A stretch of 64,000 nt of DNA from Gemmatirosa kalamazoonensis (GTDB lineage Bacteria; Gemmatimonadota; Gemmatimonadetes; Gemmatimonadales; Gemmatimonadaceae): assembly GCF_000522985.1 (NCBI RefSeq), contig NZ_CP007128.1, positions 4,696,220 through 4,760,219 on the forward strand. The letters run 5' to 3'. Positions within the stretch are counted from its first letter, which is position 1, and each line of letters begins with the position of its first letter. The notes beneath the pieces were generated by a model. It saw only the letters and a list, made by a program, of their open reading frames with translations. It did no database searches and was not told where the DNA came from. Below are positions 26,657-37,047 of the stretch, piece by piece. Made by a program: the position numbers and the translations under genes.

Positions 26657-27319
26657 GTGCTACACGACCGCCGCGAGTTCCTCGGCCAGCTCGTCCTCGG
26701 CGCCCTTCCCCTGTCGCTCGCCCCGGCGCTTGCCCTCGCCGAGCCGAGCGCGCAGCCGGACATGAAGTGGGACCTGAGCTGGACCGACCGCATCAAGGGG
26801 AAGTACCGCGCCGTGTTCGACGTGCCGGAGATCGACCAGGGCTACGGCGTCTGGCGCGCCTCGCTCTGGGAGCAGCAGTACCAGCAGGTCCTCGGCGTGA
26901 AGCCCGCCGACCTCTCGAGCGTGCTCGTGCTGCGGCACAACGGCATCGCGCTCGCCATGCAGCAGCCGTTCTGGGACAAGCACGCCCTCGGCAAGGCGAA
27001 CGACGTGAAGCACCCGCTCACGCAGCAGGCGACCGACCGCAACCCGGTGCTGCTCACGTCGTCGCGCAACGAGGTGCCCGCGGAGCTCGACGAGGTCGCG
27101 CTCGACCGCTTCATCAAGCGCGGCGGCATCGTGCTCGCCTGCAACCTCGCGCTCGACGACATGGTGGGAAAGATCGCGGCGCGCGAGGGCGGCGCGGTCC
27201 CGGCGCTGCGTCAGGAAGCGGTCGCGTCGTTCGTGCCCGGCGTCATCCTGCAGCCGTCGGGCGTGTTCGCGGCGCTGCGGGCGCAGGATGCGGGGTGCAA
27301 GTACCTGCGGGCGAGCTGA
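26657..27319 (+). CDS. Tat-signal protein, possibly DsrE-like
   Basis: The 220-aa protein begins with GTG and is preceded by GGAGG (CTGGAGGCTTCC). The N-terminus HDRREFLGQLVLGALPLSLA is a twin-arginine-type export signal. The mature part contains VFDVPEIDQGYGVWRAS, SSVLVLRHNGIALAMQQPFW and FIKRGGIVLACNLALDDMVG. This order recalls exported DsrE-superfamily proteins, but no catalytic Cys pair is obvious apart from ACN and the late GCKYLR. I treat the family call as tentative. Its stop is followed directly by hairpin element 5. Confidence 0.6.
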   Translation: MLHDRREFLGQLVLGALPLSLAPALALAEPSAQPDMKWDLSWTDRIKGKYRAVFDVPEIDQGYGVWRASLWEQQYQQVLGVKPADLSSVLVLRHNGIALAMQQPFWDKHALGKANDVKHPLTQQATDRNPVLLTSSRNEVPAELDEVALDRFIKRGGIVLACNLALDDMVGKIAAREGGAVPALRQEAVASFVPGVILQPSGVFAALRAQDAGCKYLRAS

Positions 27320-27320
27320 G

Positions 27321-27410
27321 TGATCGGGACTCGGGACTCGGGACTCGGGACTCGGGCGCTGTCAGCCCACGAGTCCCGAGTCCCGAGTCCCGAGTCCCGA
27401 GTCCCGATCA
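27321..27410. repeat. Hairpin repeat (element 5), GGGACTC tandem family
   Basis: The left arm 27321-27353 is TGATC plus four GGGACTC units. The right arm 27378-27410 is the exact complement, preceded by one extra unit from 27371. The arms are 33 bp and perfect. It separates two convergent genes. The minus-strand kinase stop (27408-27410) is inside the right arm, and the plus-strand stop lies 1 bp before the left arm. Confidence 0.95.
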
Positions 27411-29204
27411 GTGCCCCACTCTCGCGCGCAGCTCCGTCGTCCGCTGTGCCGAGCGCTGTGCGAAGCAGGGCGCGCGCGCGACGCCCCACAGCCCGGTCGA
27501 TCCTTCCGGGGTCGCGGCGCGGCACTCGCGGTCGCGCTTGTCGAGCCATGCGCGCTGCTCCTCGCGCAGCCGCTCCACCGCCTGCGCCTCCGCGTCGCCG
27601 GAGAGCCGGCCGCGGAGATCGGTGATCAGCGCCTGGTAGGCGCGGTTGAGCGGCGCGTCGTTGCGCGCGATGGCCGACATGAGGCACGCGCGCTGGTCGG
27701 CGCTCGCCGTCGAGCGACAGCGGTCGGAGCCGGCGGGCGGCGCGAGGTCGACCGTGCCCGCGGCCTCGACGCGGTTCCCCGAGCGCGCTCGCGCGATGCT
27801 GTCGGTGCGCGCCTTCTTGCGCTGCGCGGTGGTGAGCTTCTTCTCCGTCGCCGCGCGGTTCGCCGAGTCGACGAGCACCACGCCGTCGGCTCCGGCGGCG
27901 TTCAGCAGCGAGTCGAGCCCGCGGTCGCCGGACACGGGCCGCGCCTTCGCGTGGCGCGTGGTGGAGAGCAGCACGGCGACGAGCAGCAGCGCGACGACCG
28001 CGGCGGCGGCCGGCCACCAGCGTCGACGCGCCGCGCGCGGCTGCCGGCGCTCCGCCGTCACGAACGCCGGATGCGGTGCGCTCGGCGGGGGCGTCACGGG
28101 CGCCACCGGCGGCACGGGCGGCACGGGCGGCACGGGCGTCACGGGCGTCACGGGCGTCACGGGCGCTGTCGGCGTCACCGGCGCGACCTCCGCGAGGGGC
28201 GGCGGCGGCGCGACCGTGCTCGCGGCCACCGGCACCGGCACGACCTCGGGCTCCTCCGCCGCCGTCGGCGACACGACCGGCACCACCGCGTCGGGAACGA
28301 AGATCGGCCCCACGTCCGCCGACGGTCCGTCCAGGTCCCCGCGGACCGGGAGCGGCGGCAGCGCGGCGGGCGACGGGTTCAGTCGCTCCAGGAACTCGCT
28401 CGCGTCGCGCCAGCGGCACTCGGGATCCTTCTCCATCGCGCCGGCGATCGCGCGCAGCAGGTACGTCGGGATGTCGGGGCGCAGCTCGTCGAGCGGCGGC
28501 AGCTTCTCGTGCTGCTGCTTGTGCAGCACGCCGTACAGCGTCTCGCCCTCCCACGGCCGACGCCCGCTCAACATCTCCCATCCGATGAGGCCGAGCGCGT
28601 AGACGTCGGCGCGCGCGTCGACGTGCGAGCCGATGATCTGCTCCGGCGCCATGTACGCCGGCGTCCCCACCGACGTCCCGACCACGGTGAGGATCGTCTC
28701 CGCGTCGAGCTGCCGCGCGACGCCGAAGTCGGCGAGCAGCGCGCGTCCGGTGTGCAGCTCGAGGACGATGTTCTCCGGCTTCACGTCGCGGTGCACGATG
28801 CGCCGGTCGTGCGCGTAGGCCAGCGCCGATGCGATCTCGCGGAGGATCTGCGTCGCGCGCTCGTACGGCAGCGGCCCGCGCCGCAGCAGGTCGCGCAGCG
28901 TCTCGCCTGGGATGTAGACGCTGATGATCGCCGGCGCCGGCCCGTCGAGGTCCTCGACGCGCAGCACGCGCACGATGTTGGGGTGCTCGAGCGCCGAGAC
29001 CGTCTCCGCCTCGCGCGCGAACCGCCGAGCCGCCTCCGTGCTTCCGCCCTGCAGCGCGCCGAGCAGCTTGATGGCGACGATCTGTCCGGTGGCGAGCTCC
29101 CGCGCCAGATACACGATGGCCATCCCGCCTCGGCCGAGCTCCCGCAGGAACTCGTACCGCTCGGTCAGCCGGCGTGCCGCGGGGGCGATCGCATCGTTGG
29201 GCAG
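27408..29204 (-). CDS. Ser/Thr protein kinase with C-terminal LprI/DUF1311-like domain; non-ATG start
   Basis: The kinase domain has the Gly loop ELGRGGMAIVYLAREL, VAIKLLG, HRDVKPENI, DFGVARQLD and APEQI. The only ATG (29123) falls inside the Gly loop and would remove its ELGRGG part. Upstream in frame to a TAG near 29240 there is no ATG, GTG or TTG. GAGGAGG precedes ACG (29213) and CTG (29204), so a rare start is likely. A Pro/Val/Thr linker, a membrane helix near residues 394-415 (WWPAAAAVVALLLVAVLL) and a C-terminal domain with CLMSAIARNDAPLNRAYQ and EEQRAWLDKRDRECRA resemble LprI/DUF1311, a periplasmic module. The stop lies in element 5. Confidence 0.82.
   Translation of the reverse strand: MPNDAIAPAARRLTERYEFLRELGRGGMAIVYLARELATGQIVAIKLLGALQGGSTEAARRFAREAETVSALEHPNIVRVLRVEDLDGPAPAIISVYIPGETLRDLLRRGPLPYERATQILREIASALAYAHDRRIVHRDVKPENIVLELHTGRALLADFGVARQLDAETILTVVGTSVGTPAYMAPEQIIGSHVDARADVYALGLIGWEMLSGRRPWEGETLYGVLHKQQHEKLPPLDELRPDIPTYLLRAIAGAMEKDPECRWRDASEFLERLNPSPAALPPLPVRGDLDGPSADVGPIFVPDAVVPVVSPTAAEEPEVVPVPVAASTVAPPPPLAEVAPVTPTAPVTPVTPVTPVPPVPPVPPVAPVTPPPSAPHPAFVTAERRQPRAARRRWWPAAAAVVALLLVAVLLSTTRHAKARPVSGDRGLDSLLNAAGADGVVLVDSANRAATEKKLTTAQRKKARTDSIARARSGNRVEAAGTVDLAPPAGSDRCRSTASADQRACLMSAIARNDAPLNRAYQALITDLRGRLSGDAEAQAVERLREEQRAWLDKRDRECRAATPEGSTGLWGVARAPCFAQRSAQRTTELRARVGH
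28113..28165. repeat. 9-bp in-frame tandem repeat in kinase linker
   Basis: Consecutive (G/C)GGCACGGGC / GTCACGGGC units encode the Pro/Val/Thr linker (VTPVTPVPPVPP) between the kinase and its membrane helix. The unit is a multiple of three, so length changes would not shift the frame. Confidence 0.7.
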
Positions 29205-29268
29205 CGGAGACGTAAGGACCTCCTCGGTGGATGGGTCCGGCTATAACGAGCATCCTCCATGCCTTGCC

Positions 29269-29348
29269 GGGACTCGGGACTCGGGACTCGGGACTCGGGA
29301 CTCGGGAGCTCAGCCGTTACGAGTCCCGAGTCCCGAGTCCCGAGTCCC
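29269..29348. repeat. Hairpin repeat (element 6), GGGACTC tandem family
   Basis: There are five GGGACTC units (29269-29303) and four GAGTCCC units (29321-29348) around a 17-nt spacer. It is the same family as element 5. The right arm is translated as the last residues of the DUF72 protein. Confidence 0.95.
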
Positions 29349-30158
29349 GACCCGCGCGCCCAGCCGCTCGGCGTCGAACGGCGCGTGGACCTTGGCGTCG
29401 TTGTCGAAGTAGACGTAGACGTCCGCGCCGCCGTGCTGCCACGCGCGGATCTTCCCGGCCCACGCGTCGAGCTCCGCGTCGGTGTAGCCGCTCGCGTAGA
29501 GCACCTGTGACCCGTGCAGCCGCACGTAGACGAAGTCCGCGGTCACCTCCTCGGCGTACGGGAACTTCCCCGCGGTGTCGGCGACGACGAACGCGTAGCC
29601 GTGGGCGCGCAGGATCGCGTAGAACTCGTCGTGGAAGTACGACGGATGCCGCACCTCGAACGCGTGGCGGAACGGCACGTCGGCGGGTGCCTCGACGAGC
29701 GCACCGCGGCGCAGCCGCTCGTCGTGCCACAGTGCCACGCTCTCCGCCTCGCGGGCGGTGCGCGGCAGCATCGCCATGAACGCGTCCATCCGCTCGGCGT
29801 CGAACCGGTACGTGCCGGGCAGCTGCCAGAGGAACGGGCCGGTCTTCGCGCCGAGCGCCAGCACGCCGCTCGCGAAGAAGTTGCCTAACGACGACTCGGC
29901 GTTGCGGAGCTTCAGGTTGTGCGTGATGAATCGCCCACCCTTCACCGCGAACACGAAGTCGTCGGGCACCTCGCTGGCCCACCGCTCGAACACGGCGGGC
30001 GACTTCAGGCTGTAGAACGTGCCGTTCAGCTCCACGCTGTCGAACTTCCGGCTCGCGTACTCCAGCCACCGCCGCGCCGGCAGCTCGTCCGGATAGAAGC
30101 GGCCGCGCCACGGCTTGTAGTCGTAGCCGCTGATGCCGATCCATGCGCGTCCGGGCAT
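29310..30158 (-). CDS. DUF72 protein with repeat-encoded C-terminus
   Basis: This cytosolic TIM-barrel-like DUF72 protein has 282 aa. The family hallmarks are WIGISGYDYKPWRGRFYP at the N-terminus, VELNGTFYSLK, FVFAVKGGRFITH and the C-terminal YVYFDNDAKVHAP. The function of DUF72 is unknown. The last 13 residues (VGTRDSGLGTRNG) are read from the right arm of hairpin element 6. The natural end was probably just after the FDAERL segment, so the repeat seems to have replaced the original stop. The start at 30158 fits the family; a further upstream Met does not. Confidence 0.87.
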   Translation of the reverse strand: MPGRAWIGISGYDYKPWRGRFYPDELPARRWLEYASRKFDSVELNGTFYSLKSPAVFERWASEVPDDFVFAVKGGRFITHNLKLRNAESSLGNFFASGVLALGAKTGPFLWQLPGTYRFDAERMDAFMAMLPRTAREAESVALWHDERLRRGALVEAPADVPFRHAFEVRHPSYFHDEFYAILRAHGYAFVVADTAGKFPYAEEVTADFVYVRLHGSQVLYASGYTDAELDAWAGKIRAWQHGGADVYVYFDNDAKVHAPFDAERLGARVGTRDSGLGTRNG

Positions 30159-30191
30159 GCGGGTCGAGGAGAGAGGGTCGCGCCGGCTGGA

Positions 30192-30330
30192 CTCCACGTA
30201 CGTGTTTGACCAGGACTGAGGAAGGACTGAAGAGCGACTGAAGAAGGACCAAACACGACGTCTTTGTTGTTGGTCCTTCTTCAGTCCTCCTTCAGTCCTT
30301 CCTCAGTCCTACCAGAACTCGTACGTGGAG
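30192..30330. repeat. Hairpin repeat (element 7), GGACTGAAG family
   Basis: The outer ends CTCCACGTACG (30192-30202) and CGTACGTGGAG (30320-30330) are identical to those of elements 2 and 3. The arms consist of GGACTGAGG/GGACTGAAG units and CTTCAGTCC/CCTCAGTCC units, around a loop centred on GACGTC. It lies between the DUF72 start and the phosphoglucomutase stop. Confidence 0.93.
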
Positions 30331-30346
30331 CCGTGAAGACGACGCT

Positions 30347-32041
<1,695 letters not shown>

Positions 32042-34959
32042 TCAGCGCTCGAGCGACAGGGTGCGCAGCGCGGGGTCGGCGTGCGCCCAGGCCCGCCGCA
32101 CGTACGCGGCGTACAGCGCCGCGCTGTCGGCCATCCCGGCGCGCCGGAACGCGAGCGCCATGTAATGGTCGATCTCGGTCCGCGGCACGTAGCGGCCCAC
32201 GGCGTCGGGGCGGATGGCGTACGCGTCGCGCAGCGTCGCCACCGCGTCGAGCGGCCGGCCGAGCGCGAGCTGGGTGCGCGCGAGCGCGATCGACGTGCTC
32301 GTCCACCCGTCGGCGACGCGCCAGCGGGCCCGCCGCAGCTGCCGCTCCGCTTCCGGCCAGTCGCCGGCGCGCATCGCGACGAGGCCGCGCACGTGGTGGT
32401 GCAGCACCCAGTCGCGCCCGAAGTAGCTCCGCGCCCCGATGCGCTCGATGCTGTCGGCGAGCGCGCGCAGCCACCCGTCGCGGGCGCACGGCGTATCGGC
32501 GACCGCGTCGGCGAGCAGCGCGTGGTGCCAGGCGAACGCGCGCGACGGGCCGCCGGGGGGCGGCTCCGCGGCGCCGGCGCCGTGCACGCGCTCGTACGCG
32601 CGGACCGCGGCCGCGCAGTCGCCGGCGCGCGCGAGCCCGTTCGCGCGCACGAGCTCGAGATACGCGAGCTCCGGATACGTGGCCTCGGCCCGCGCGATCG
32701 CCTCCGTCGACGCGCGGAACTGGCCGCGCTCGCGCAGCACGACGCTCGCGAGGTCTTCCGCCTGCACCTGCAGCGCGCGCACGCCGCTCGCCCGCCAGCT
32801 CGCGATCGCGGTGTCGGCGTCGTCGAGTCGACGCGCCATGACGAGCACCCAGCCCCACGCCATGCGCACGCCCGGCTCGTCGGGCGCGAGCGAGATCGCG
32901 CGGCGCATCGCCTCGAGCGCGAGATCGTGTCGGCCGCGGTACGCGTGCACCAGCGCGAGGTTCGTCCACGCCGCGTGCATCTCCGGCGCGACGACCGTCC
33001 AGCGCCGCGCCGCCCGCTCCGCGCCGTCCCAGTCGCCGAGGGCGAGCCGCACCTCGGTGAGCGACGAGTACGCGGTGCACGACGTGCACGGGCCGCGCCC
33101 CGCCTCGATGCCGAGCGAGTCGAGCGCGAGCAGCGACTCGAGCGCGCGGGCCCGCGCGTCCCACCGGCCGGCGTTGTCGAGGACCGTGGCGAGCATCTCG
33201 TAGCCGCGCGGGTCGCGAGGGTAGCGCGCGACGAGCAGCCGCGACGCCGCCTCGCTGCCCGCGACGTCGCCCGCGAGCATCGCCTGCCTCGCCTGCCACT
33301 CCACGCGGTCGCGCTCGGGGATGCGACCCGCCCGCCGATGCAGCACCGCGGTCAGCGCGTCGATGACCGCGCCGTCGTTGTCGGCGTACGCGCGCGCCAG
33401 CCGCGCGAGCACGGCGCTCGTGAACCCGGAGTCGAGCGCGATCGCGGCGTCGAGCTCCGCGCTCGCCTCGTCGGCGCGCTCGTAGACGATCTCATTGAAG
33501 CGCACGAAGTGGTGGTACGCCTCCACGCTCGACGTCTCGAGGTCGGCCAGCCGCGGCCCGGTCGGGCGCACGCCCACGACGTCGAGCAGCCGGACGGTGG
33601 CGCGGTCGGCGAGCGCGATCACCCCGGAGTCGGCGACGACGTCGGCGCGCACGAGCCGCCCGGTCGCCGCGTCGTGCACGGCGAGGCCGAGCACCATGCC
33701 CGTGGCGCCGCGCTCCACGGTGCCGCTGACGACGAACGATGCGCCGACCGCGCGCCCCACGGCGCGGAGCTGCTTCGCCGTCAGCGGGGCCGATCCGAGC
33801 TCGCCGCGGCGCAGCACCGCGCGCACCTGCGCGGGCGTCACGACCTCCATCCCGTCGGCCCGCGACAGCCTGGCCACGATGAGCTGCGGCAGCCCCGCGG
33901 ACAGCCACTGGAGCGCGGTGTCCGCCGCGGCCACGTCGATCGGCACGACCGCGACGACCGGCGTGGTCGTCGTGGACGGCGGCGTGCGCGGTGCGCGGCG
34001 GGCCGCGAGCCCGAGTGCGACGAGCCCCACCGCGGCGAGGACCCCCGCGGCGCGCACGCGCGACCGCGACGCCCGTGGGGCGGCCGGCCGCACCTGCGAT
34101 CGTGCCGCGCGCGGCTCGCTCGGCGTCGACATCTCCGGGGCCGGCGTCTCCGGCGTGAGCGTCTCCGGCGTGAGCGTCTCCGGCGCCGACGCGCGGCGCG
34201 CGAGATCCTCCGCGAGTGCGGTGATCGACGCATCCGGGCGCAGCTCGTACTCGCGCGCGAGCCGCGCGCGCAGTCGGTCGTACGCGTCGACCGCGCGCGC
34301 GCGCATCCTTCGCGCGTCTCCGGCGCGGCGAGCGCCGTCAGCAGATGCCGCGCGGCGTCCACCGACAGCGGGTCGACGTCGACCCACCGCGACGCCACGG
34401 CGGCGCGCGCACCGTGATCGCCGCGCGCCGCGAGCGCCTCGCATTCCGCCGCGCACGCGCCGACGACGACGCGCTCGACCTGCGACCGCTCGCGCGCCAC
34501 CCACGCCTCGAACACCGCCGACCCGTCGACGTGCACGCCGTCGAGGAACGGCGCCTCGTACAGCTCGATCGCGCGCAGCCGCGTGCTCGGCTCGGCCGCC
34601 GCGGCGACGAGCTCGCGTACGTCGACCACGAGCGGCGCGTCGGCGGCGAGCGCGAGCTCGAAGCGCGTCGCGACGAGCGCGGAGCGGCCGAGCACGCGGC
34701 GCAGGTGCGACATCGCGTCGCTGAGCGAATGGCGCGCGCGCGTGTCGTCCTGCTCGGGCCAGAACATCGCGAGCAGCGCGTCGCGCGACACCGGACGCGG
34801 CGAGAGCGCGAGCACGGCGAGGAGGGCGAGCTTGCGGCGGCGACTGTTCAGCGCCTGCAGCGGCTCCTCCTCGCCCGGCCCCGGTGCGGCGGGCGGGCGG
34901 CCGACGGCGACGAGCGCCAGCCGGCCCAGCGTCACGAGGCGTAACTCCGTCTCTCGCAT
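32042..34959 (-). pseudogene. BTAD/SARP-type regulator with TPR region, frameshifted
   Basis: Two frames together make one protein of about 970 aa. Frame 1 runs from ATG 34959 (MRETELRLVTLGRL) through a winged helix (VSRDALLAMFWPEQD) and most of a bacterial transcriptional activation domain to LLTALAAPETREG near 34310. Frame 2 carries on with AVDAYDRLRARLAREYELRP, a membrane helix (VRAAGVLAAVGLVALGLAA), a TolB-like nucleotide/propeller-type region (PVVAVVPIDVAAAD) and TPR-like repeats to the stop at 32042. The break coincides with a 13-nt CG tract at 34292-34304; two bases fewer would rejoin the frames. It may be a pseudogene, a phase-variable gene or an assembly error. The gene product resembles large BTAD regulators seen in this group. 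Confidence 0.82.
34292..34304. repeat. CG dinucleotide tract at the BTAD frameshift
   Basis: A 13-nt run of alternating C and G lies at the point where the two reading frames of the BTAD gene must join. Removing one CG unit gives a continuous TREGCARAVDAYDRLR reading. Confidence 0.7.
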
Positions 34960-35119
34960 CGTGTTGAAAAAGTCGAAGCGGCGGAGACGCACGCGCGTAG
35001 CATGCGTGCCCGATCGCCAACGTATCCGCGCCGCACGGGGCCGGCCAGCCGGCCGGTCGCGCCGCGCGCATCCGTCCTTCACCACAGGGCGCGCATCTGG
35101 CGCGCCGGGAGTCGTCACG
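34960..35119. other. Divergent intergenic region
   Basis: This is the promoter-bearing gap between the BTAD regulator (minus) and the secreted-protein run (plus). It contains GGCCGGCCAGCCGGCCGG-like palindromic sequence near 35038-35058. I see no reading frame with gene character. Confidence 0.4.
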
Positions 35120-35644
35120 ATGTCGCTGCCGTCTCGATCATGCCGGGCTCTCGCGGCCGCGGCCGTCACGCTCGCCGCGCTCGCCCTGCGCGCACCGGAC
35201 GCGGGAGCGCAGGCCCGCGTGCCGCGCGGCGCGTCGTCGCAGCCGACCGTCACCATGTCGCTCACGGCGGGCGGCCGTCGGCTCGACGCGACCGGCGCCG
35301 GGTCGTGTCAGCACGCGTCGCAGGCGTCGATCTACGGCGTGCCCGCCGCGGTGTGGACGGCGCAGCTCGCGCCCGCCACCGGGCCATCCGTGCTCCTCAC
35401 GCTCTGGCGGCCGAGCAACGCCGGTGGCGCGTCGCAGTTCAGCCTCTCGCTCGGCGGCGGCGGCACCACGCACACCATCGCCACCGTGAAAGGAGGAACG
35501 GTCACGGGGAGCGGGACGGTCTCGCTCGCGCCGAAGGGCGACGGCGGCGAGTTCACGATCGACGGCACCACGGCGAAGGGGGCCGCCATCCGCGGCACCG
35601 TGCTCTGCTCGCGCTTCACGCCGCTCGTCGCCGAGGGCGGCTGA
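35120..35644 (+). CDS. Secreted protein of unknown function, 174 aa
   Basis: A strong signal peptide (RALAAAAVTLAALALRAPDAGA, cut near AQA) is followed by a beta-rich body: TMSLTAGGRRLDATGAG, ASQFSLSLGGGGTTHTIATV, GEFTIDGTTAKGAAI. Two Cys (GSCQHAS, TVLCSRF) may form a disulfide. I do not recognise the family. Its stop overlaps the next start (TGATG), so it is co-translated with a TolB-like lipoprotein. Confidence 0.72.
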   Translation: MSLPSRSCRALAAAAVTLAALALRAPDAGAQARVPRGASSQPTVTMSLTAGGRRLDATGAGSCQHASQASIYGVPAAVWTAQLAPATGPSVLLTLWRPSNAGGASQFSLSLGGGGTTHTIATVKGGTVTGSGTVSLAPKGDGGEFTIDGTTAKGAAIRGTVLCSRFTPLVAEGG

Positions 35645-37029
35645 TGTCGGCATCACGCTCTCACGGGACTCGACGCATGCTCCTTCCCATCGCGCTCGCG
35701 GTCGTCGCGCTCGGCGCCTGCGACACCGGCGGGCCGCAGATCCCCGAGCCGCCGGGCCCCGAGCAGCCGACGACACCGTCGCAGCCGTCGACGCCGCAGC
35801 AGCCCACGACGCCCACGCCGCCGACCACGGGGACGACGGGCGCCGCGGCGCCGCCGGGCACCATCGCCTACGCGCGCGGCGGCGCGATCCGCCTCGTGAA
35901 CGCCGACGGGTCGAGCGACCGCGCGCTGTGGCAGGTGCCTAACGCGTCGCTCGCCGCGACGATCGGCGGGCTCGCCTGGCGCCCCGACGGCACCGAGCTC
36001 GCGTTCTCGAGCGACCACGAGATGGCGACGTCGTGGTACGAGCGGGACATCTACGTCGTCTCCGCCGACGGCGCGCGGCTGCGCCGGCTGACGAACGCGC
36101 CCGCGCTCGACGCGCTCGCGACGTTCCCGAAAGGCACCGTCACGGTGCGCGTGCAGAACCTCACCGGCGACGCGGGGCCGTACTTCGTCTACGTCCTCGG
36201 CGCGCCGGCGCCGCAGCAGGTCACCATCCCGGCGGCGTCGTCGCGGGCGCTCACGTTCACGAACGTCGCCGATCTCGGGAACGTCGCGCAGCCGGTCGTC
36301 GTCATCAACGGCACGAACCGCTGGTTCGGCGACGCGGTGGCCGACGTGCAGGGCGGCCGCTCGGTGGATGCGGGATCGCTCGTCGTCACCGCGTTCGGCG
36401 GTATCCCGCACTACGGCGCGGACGTCCCGTTCTGGCGCGCCGACGGACAGCGCGTCGGATTCATCGGCTCGCCGACGTGCAATCTCATGCAGGTCGCCGC
36501 GACGCCGCCCGCGGGGCCGTCGCAGTCGCGCCTCCTCGACCCGGCGGTCTTCGGCGCCACGTGCGCCGTCGACTGGGGGCCGACCGCCGCGACGGCGGAT
36601 CAGATCGTGTACGTCGACGAGCGCAGGTTCGTCGACGCCGGCGAGGTGCAGTTCTTCCGCGTCGCCGAGAGCGCGCGCTCCGCGGGAAGCCCGCTGCTCA
36701 CCGTCGGCCGCTACCCGCGCATCACCGACGTTCGCTGGCTTCCCGACGGCAGCGGCTTCCTGTTCGCGCGGACGAACGATCTGCTCGACCAGGCGGTGAA
36801 CATCCACGAGTACGTCTTCGCCACGAAGGCGGAGCGGCAGATCACGAACTTCACCGGCTCGTTCGTGCGACAGTTCTCGGTCTCACCGGACGGGCAGCAG
36901 ATCGCGTTCGAGCGCGTGACGGATCTCAAGGGTCCGTCCGACCTGTGGGTCGTGCGACGCGACGGCACCGGCGCGCGGCTGCTCGTGCGCGACGCGCGCG
37001 CCCCGGCCTGGAACCCGCGCCTCCGCTGA
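35644..37029 (+). CDS. TolB-like beta-propeller lipoprotein
   Basis: The 461-aa protein has a lipoprotein signal (LPIALAVVALGACDTGG, lipobox LGAC). A Pro/Thr/Gln linker (QPTTPSQPSTPQQPTTP) follows. The propeller blades carry TolB/PD40 motifs: AWRPDGTELAFSSDHE, DIYVVSADGARLRRLTN, RWLPDGSGFLFARTND and FSVSPDGQQIAFERV. A DUF4397-like insert (TVTVRVQNLTGDAGPYFVYV) interrupts the propeller. It is probably anchored in the envelope and binds a protein or ligand. It is the middle gene of a three-gene run. Confidence 0.82.
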   Translation: MSASRSHGTRRMLLPIALAVVALGACDTGGPQIPEPPGPEQPTTPSQPSTPQQPTTPTPPTTGTTGAAAPPGTIAYARGGAIRLVNADGSSDRALWQVPNASLAATIGGLAWRPDGTELAFSSDHEMATSWYERDIYVVSADGARLRRLTNAPALDALATFPKGTVTVRVQNLTGDAGPYFVYVLGAPAPQQVTIPAASSRALTFTNVADLGNVAQPVVVINGTNRWFGDAVADVQGGRSVDAGSLVVTAFGGIPHYGADVPFWRADGQRVGFIGSPTCNLMQVAATPPAGPSQSRLLDPAVFGATCAVDWGPTAATADQIVYVDERRFVDAGEVQFFRVAESARSAGSPLLTVGRYPRITDVRWLPDGSGFLFARTNDLLDQAVNIHEYVFATKAERQITNFTGSFVRQFSVSPDGQQIAFERVTDLKGPSDLWVVRRDGTGARLLVRDARAPAWNPRLR

Positions 37030-37047
37030 CGCCTGAGCTCCACCCCC

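Noticed and set aside
27411-29246. A 611-codon plus-strand frame over the LprI-type kinase
   Set aside because: The kinase on the minus strand has all catalytic motifs; the opposite frame shows only Arg/His-rich low complexity.
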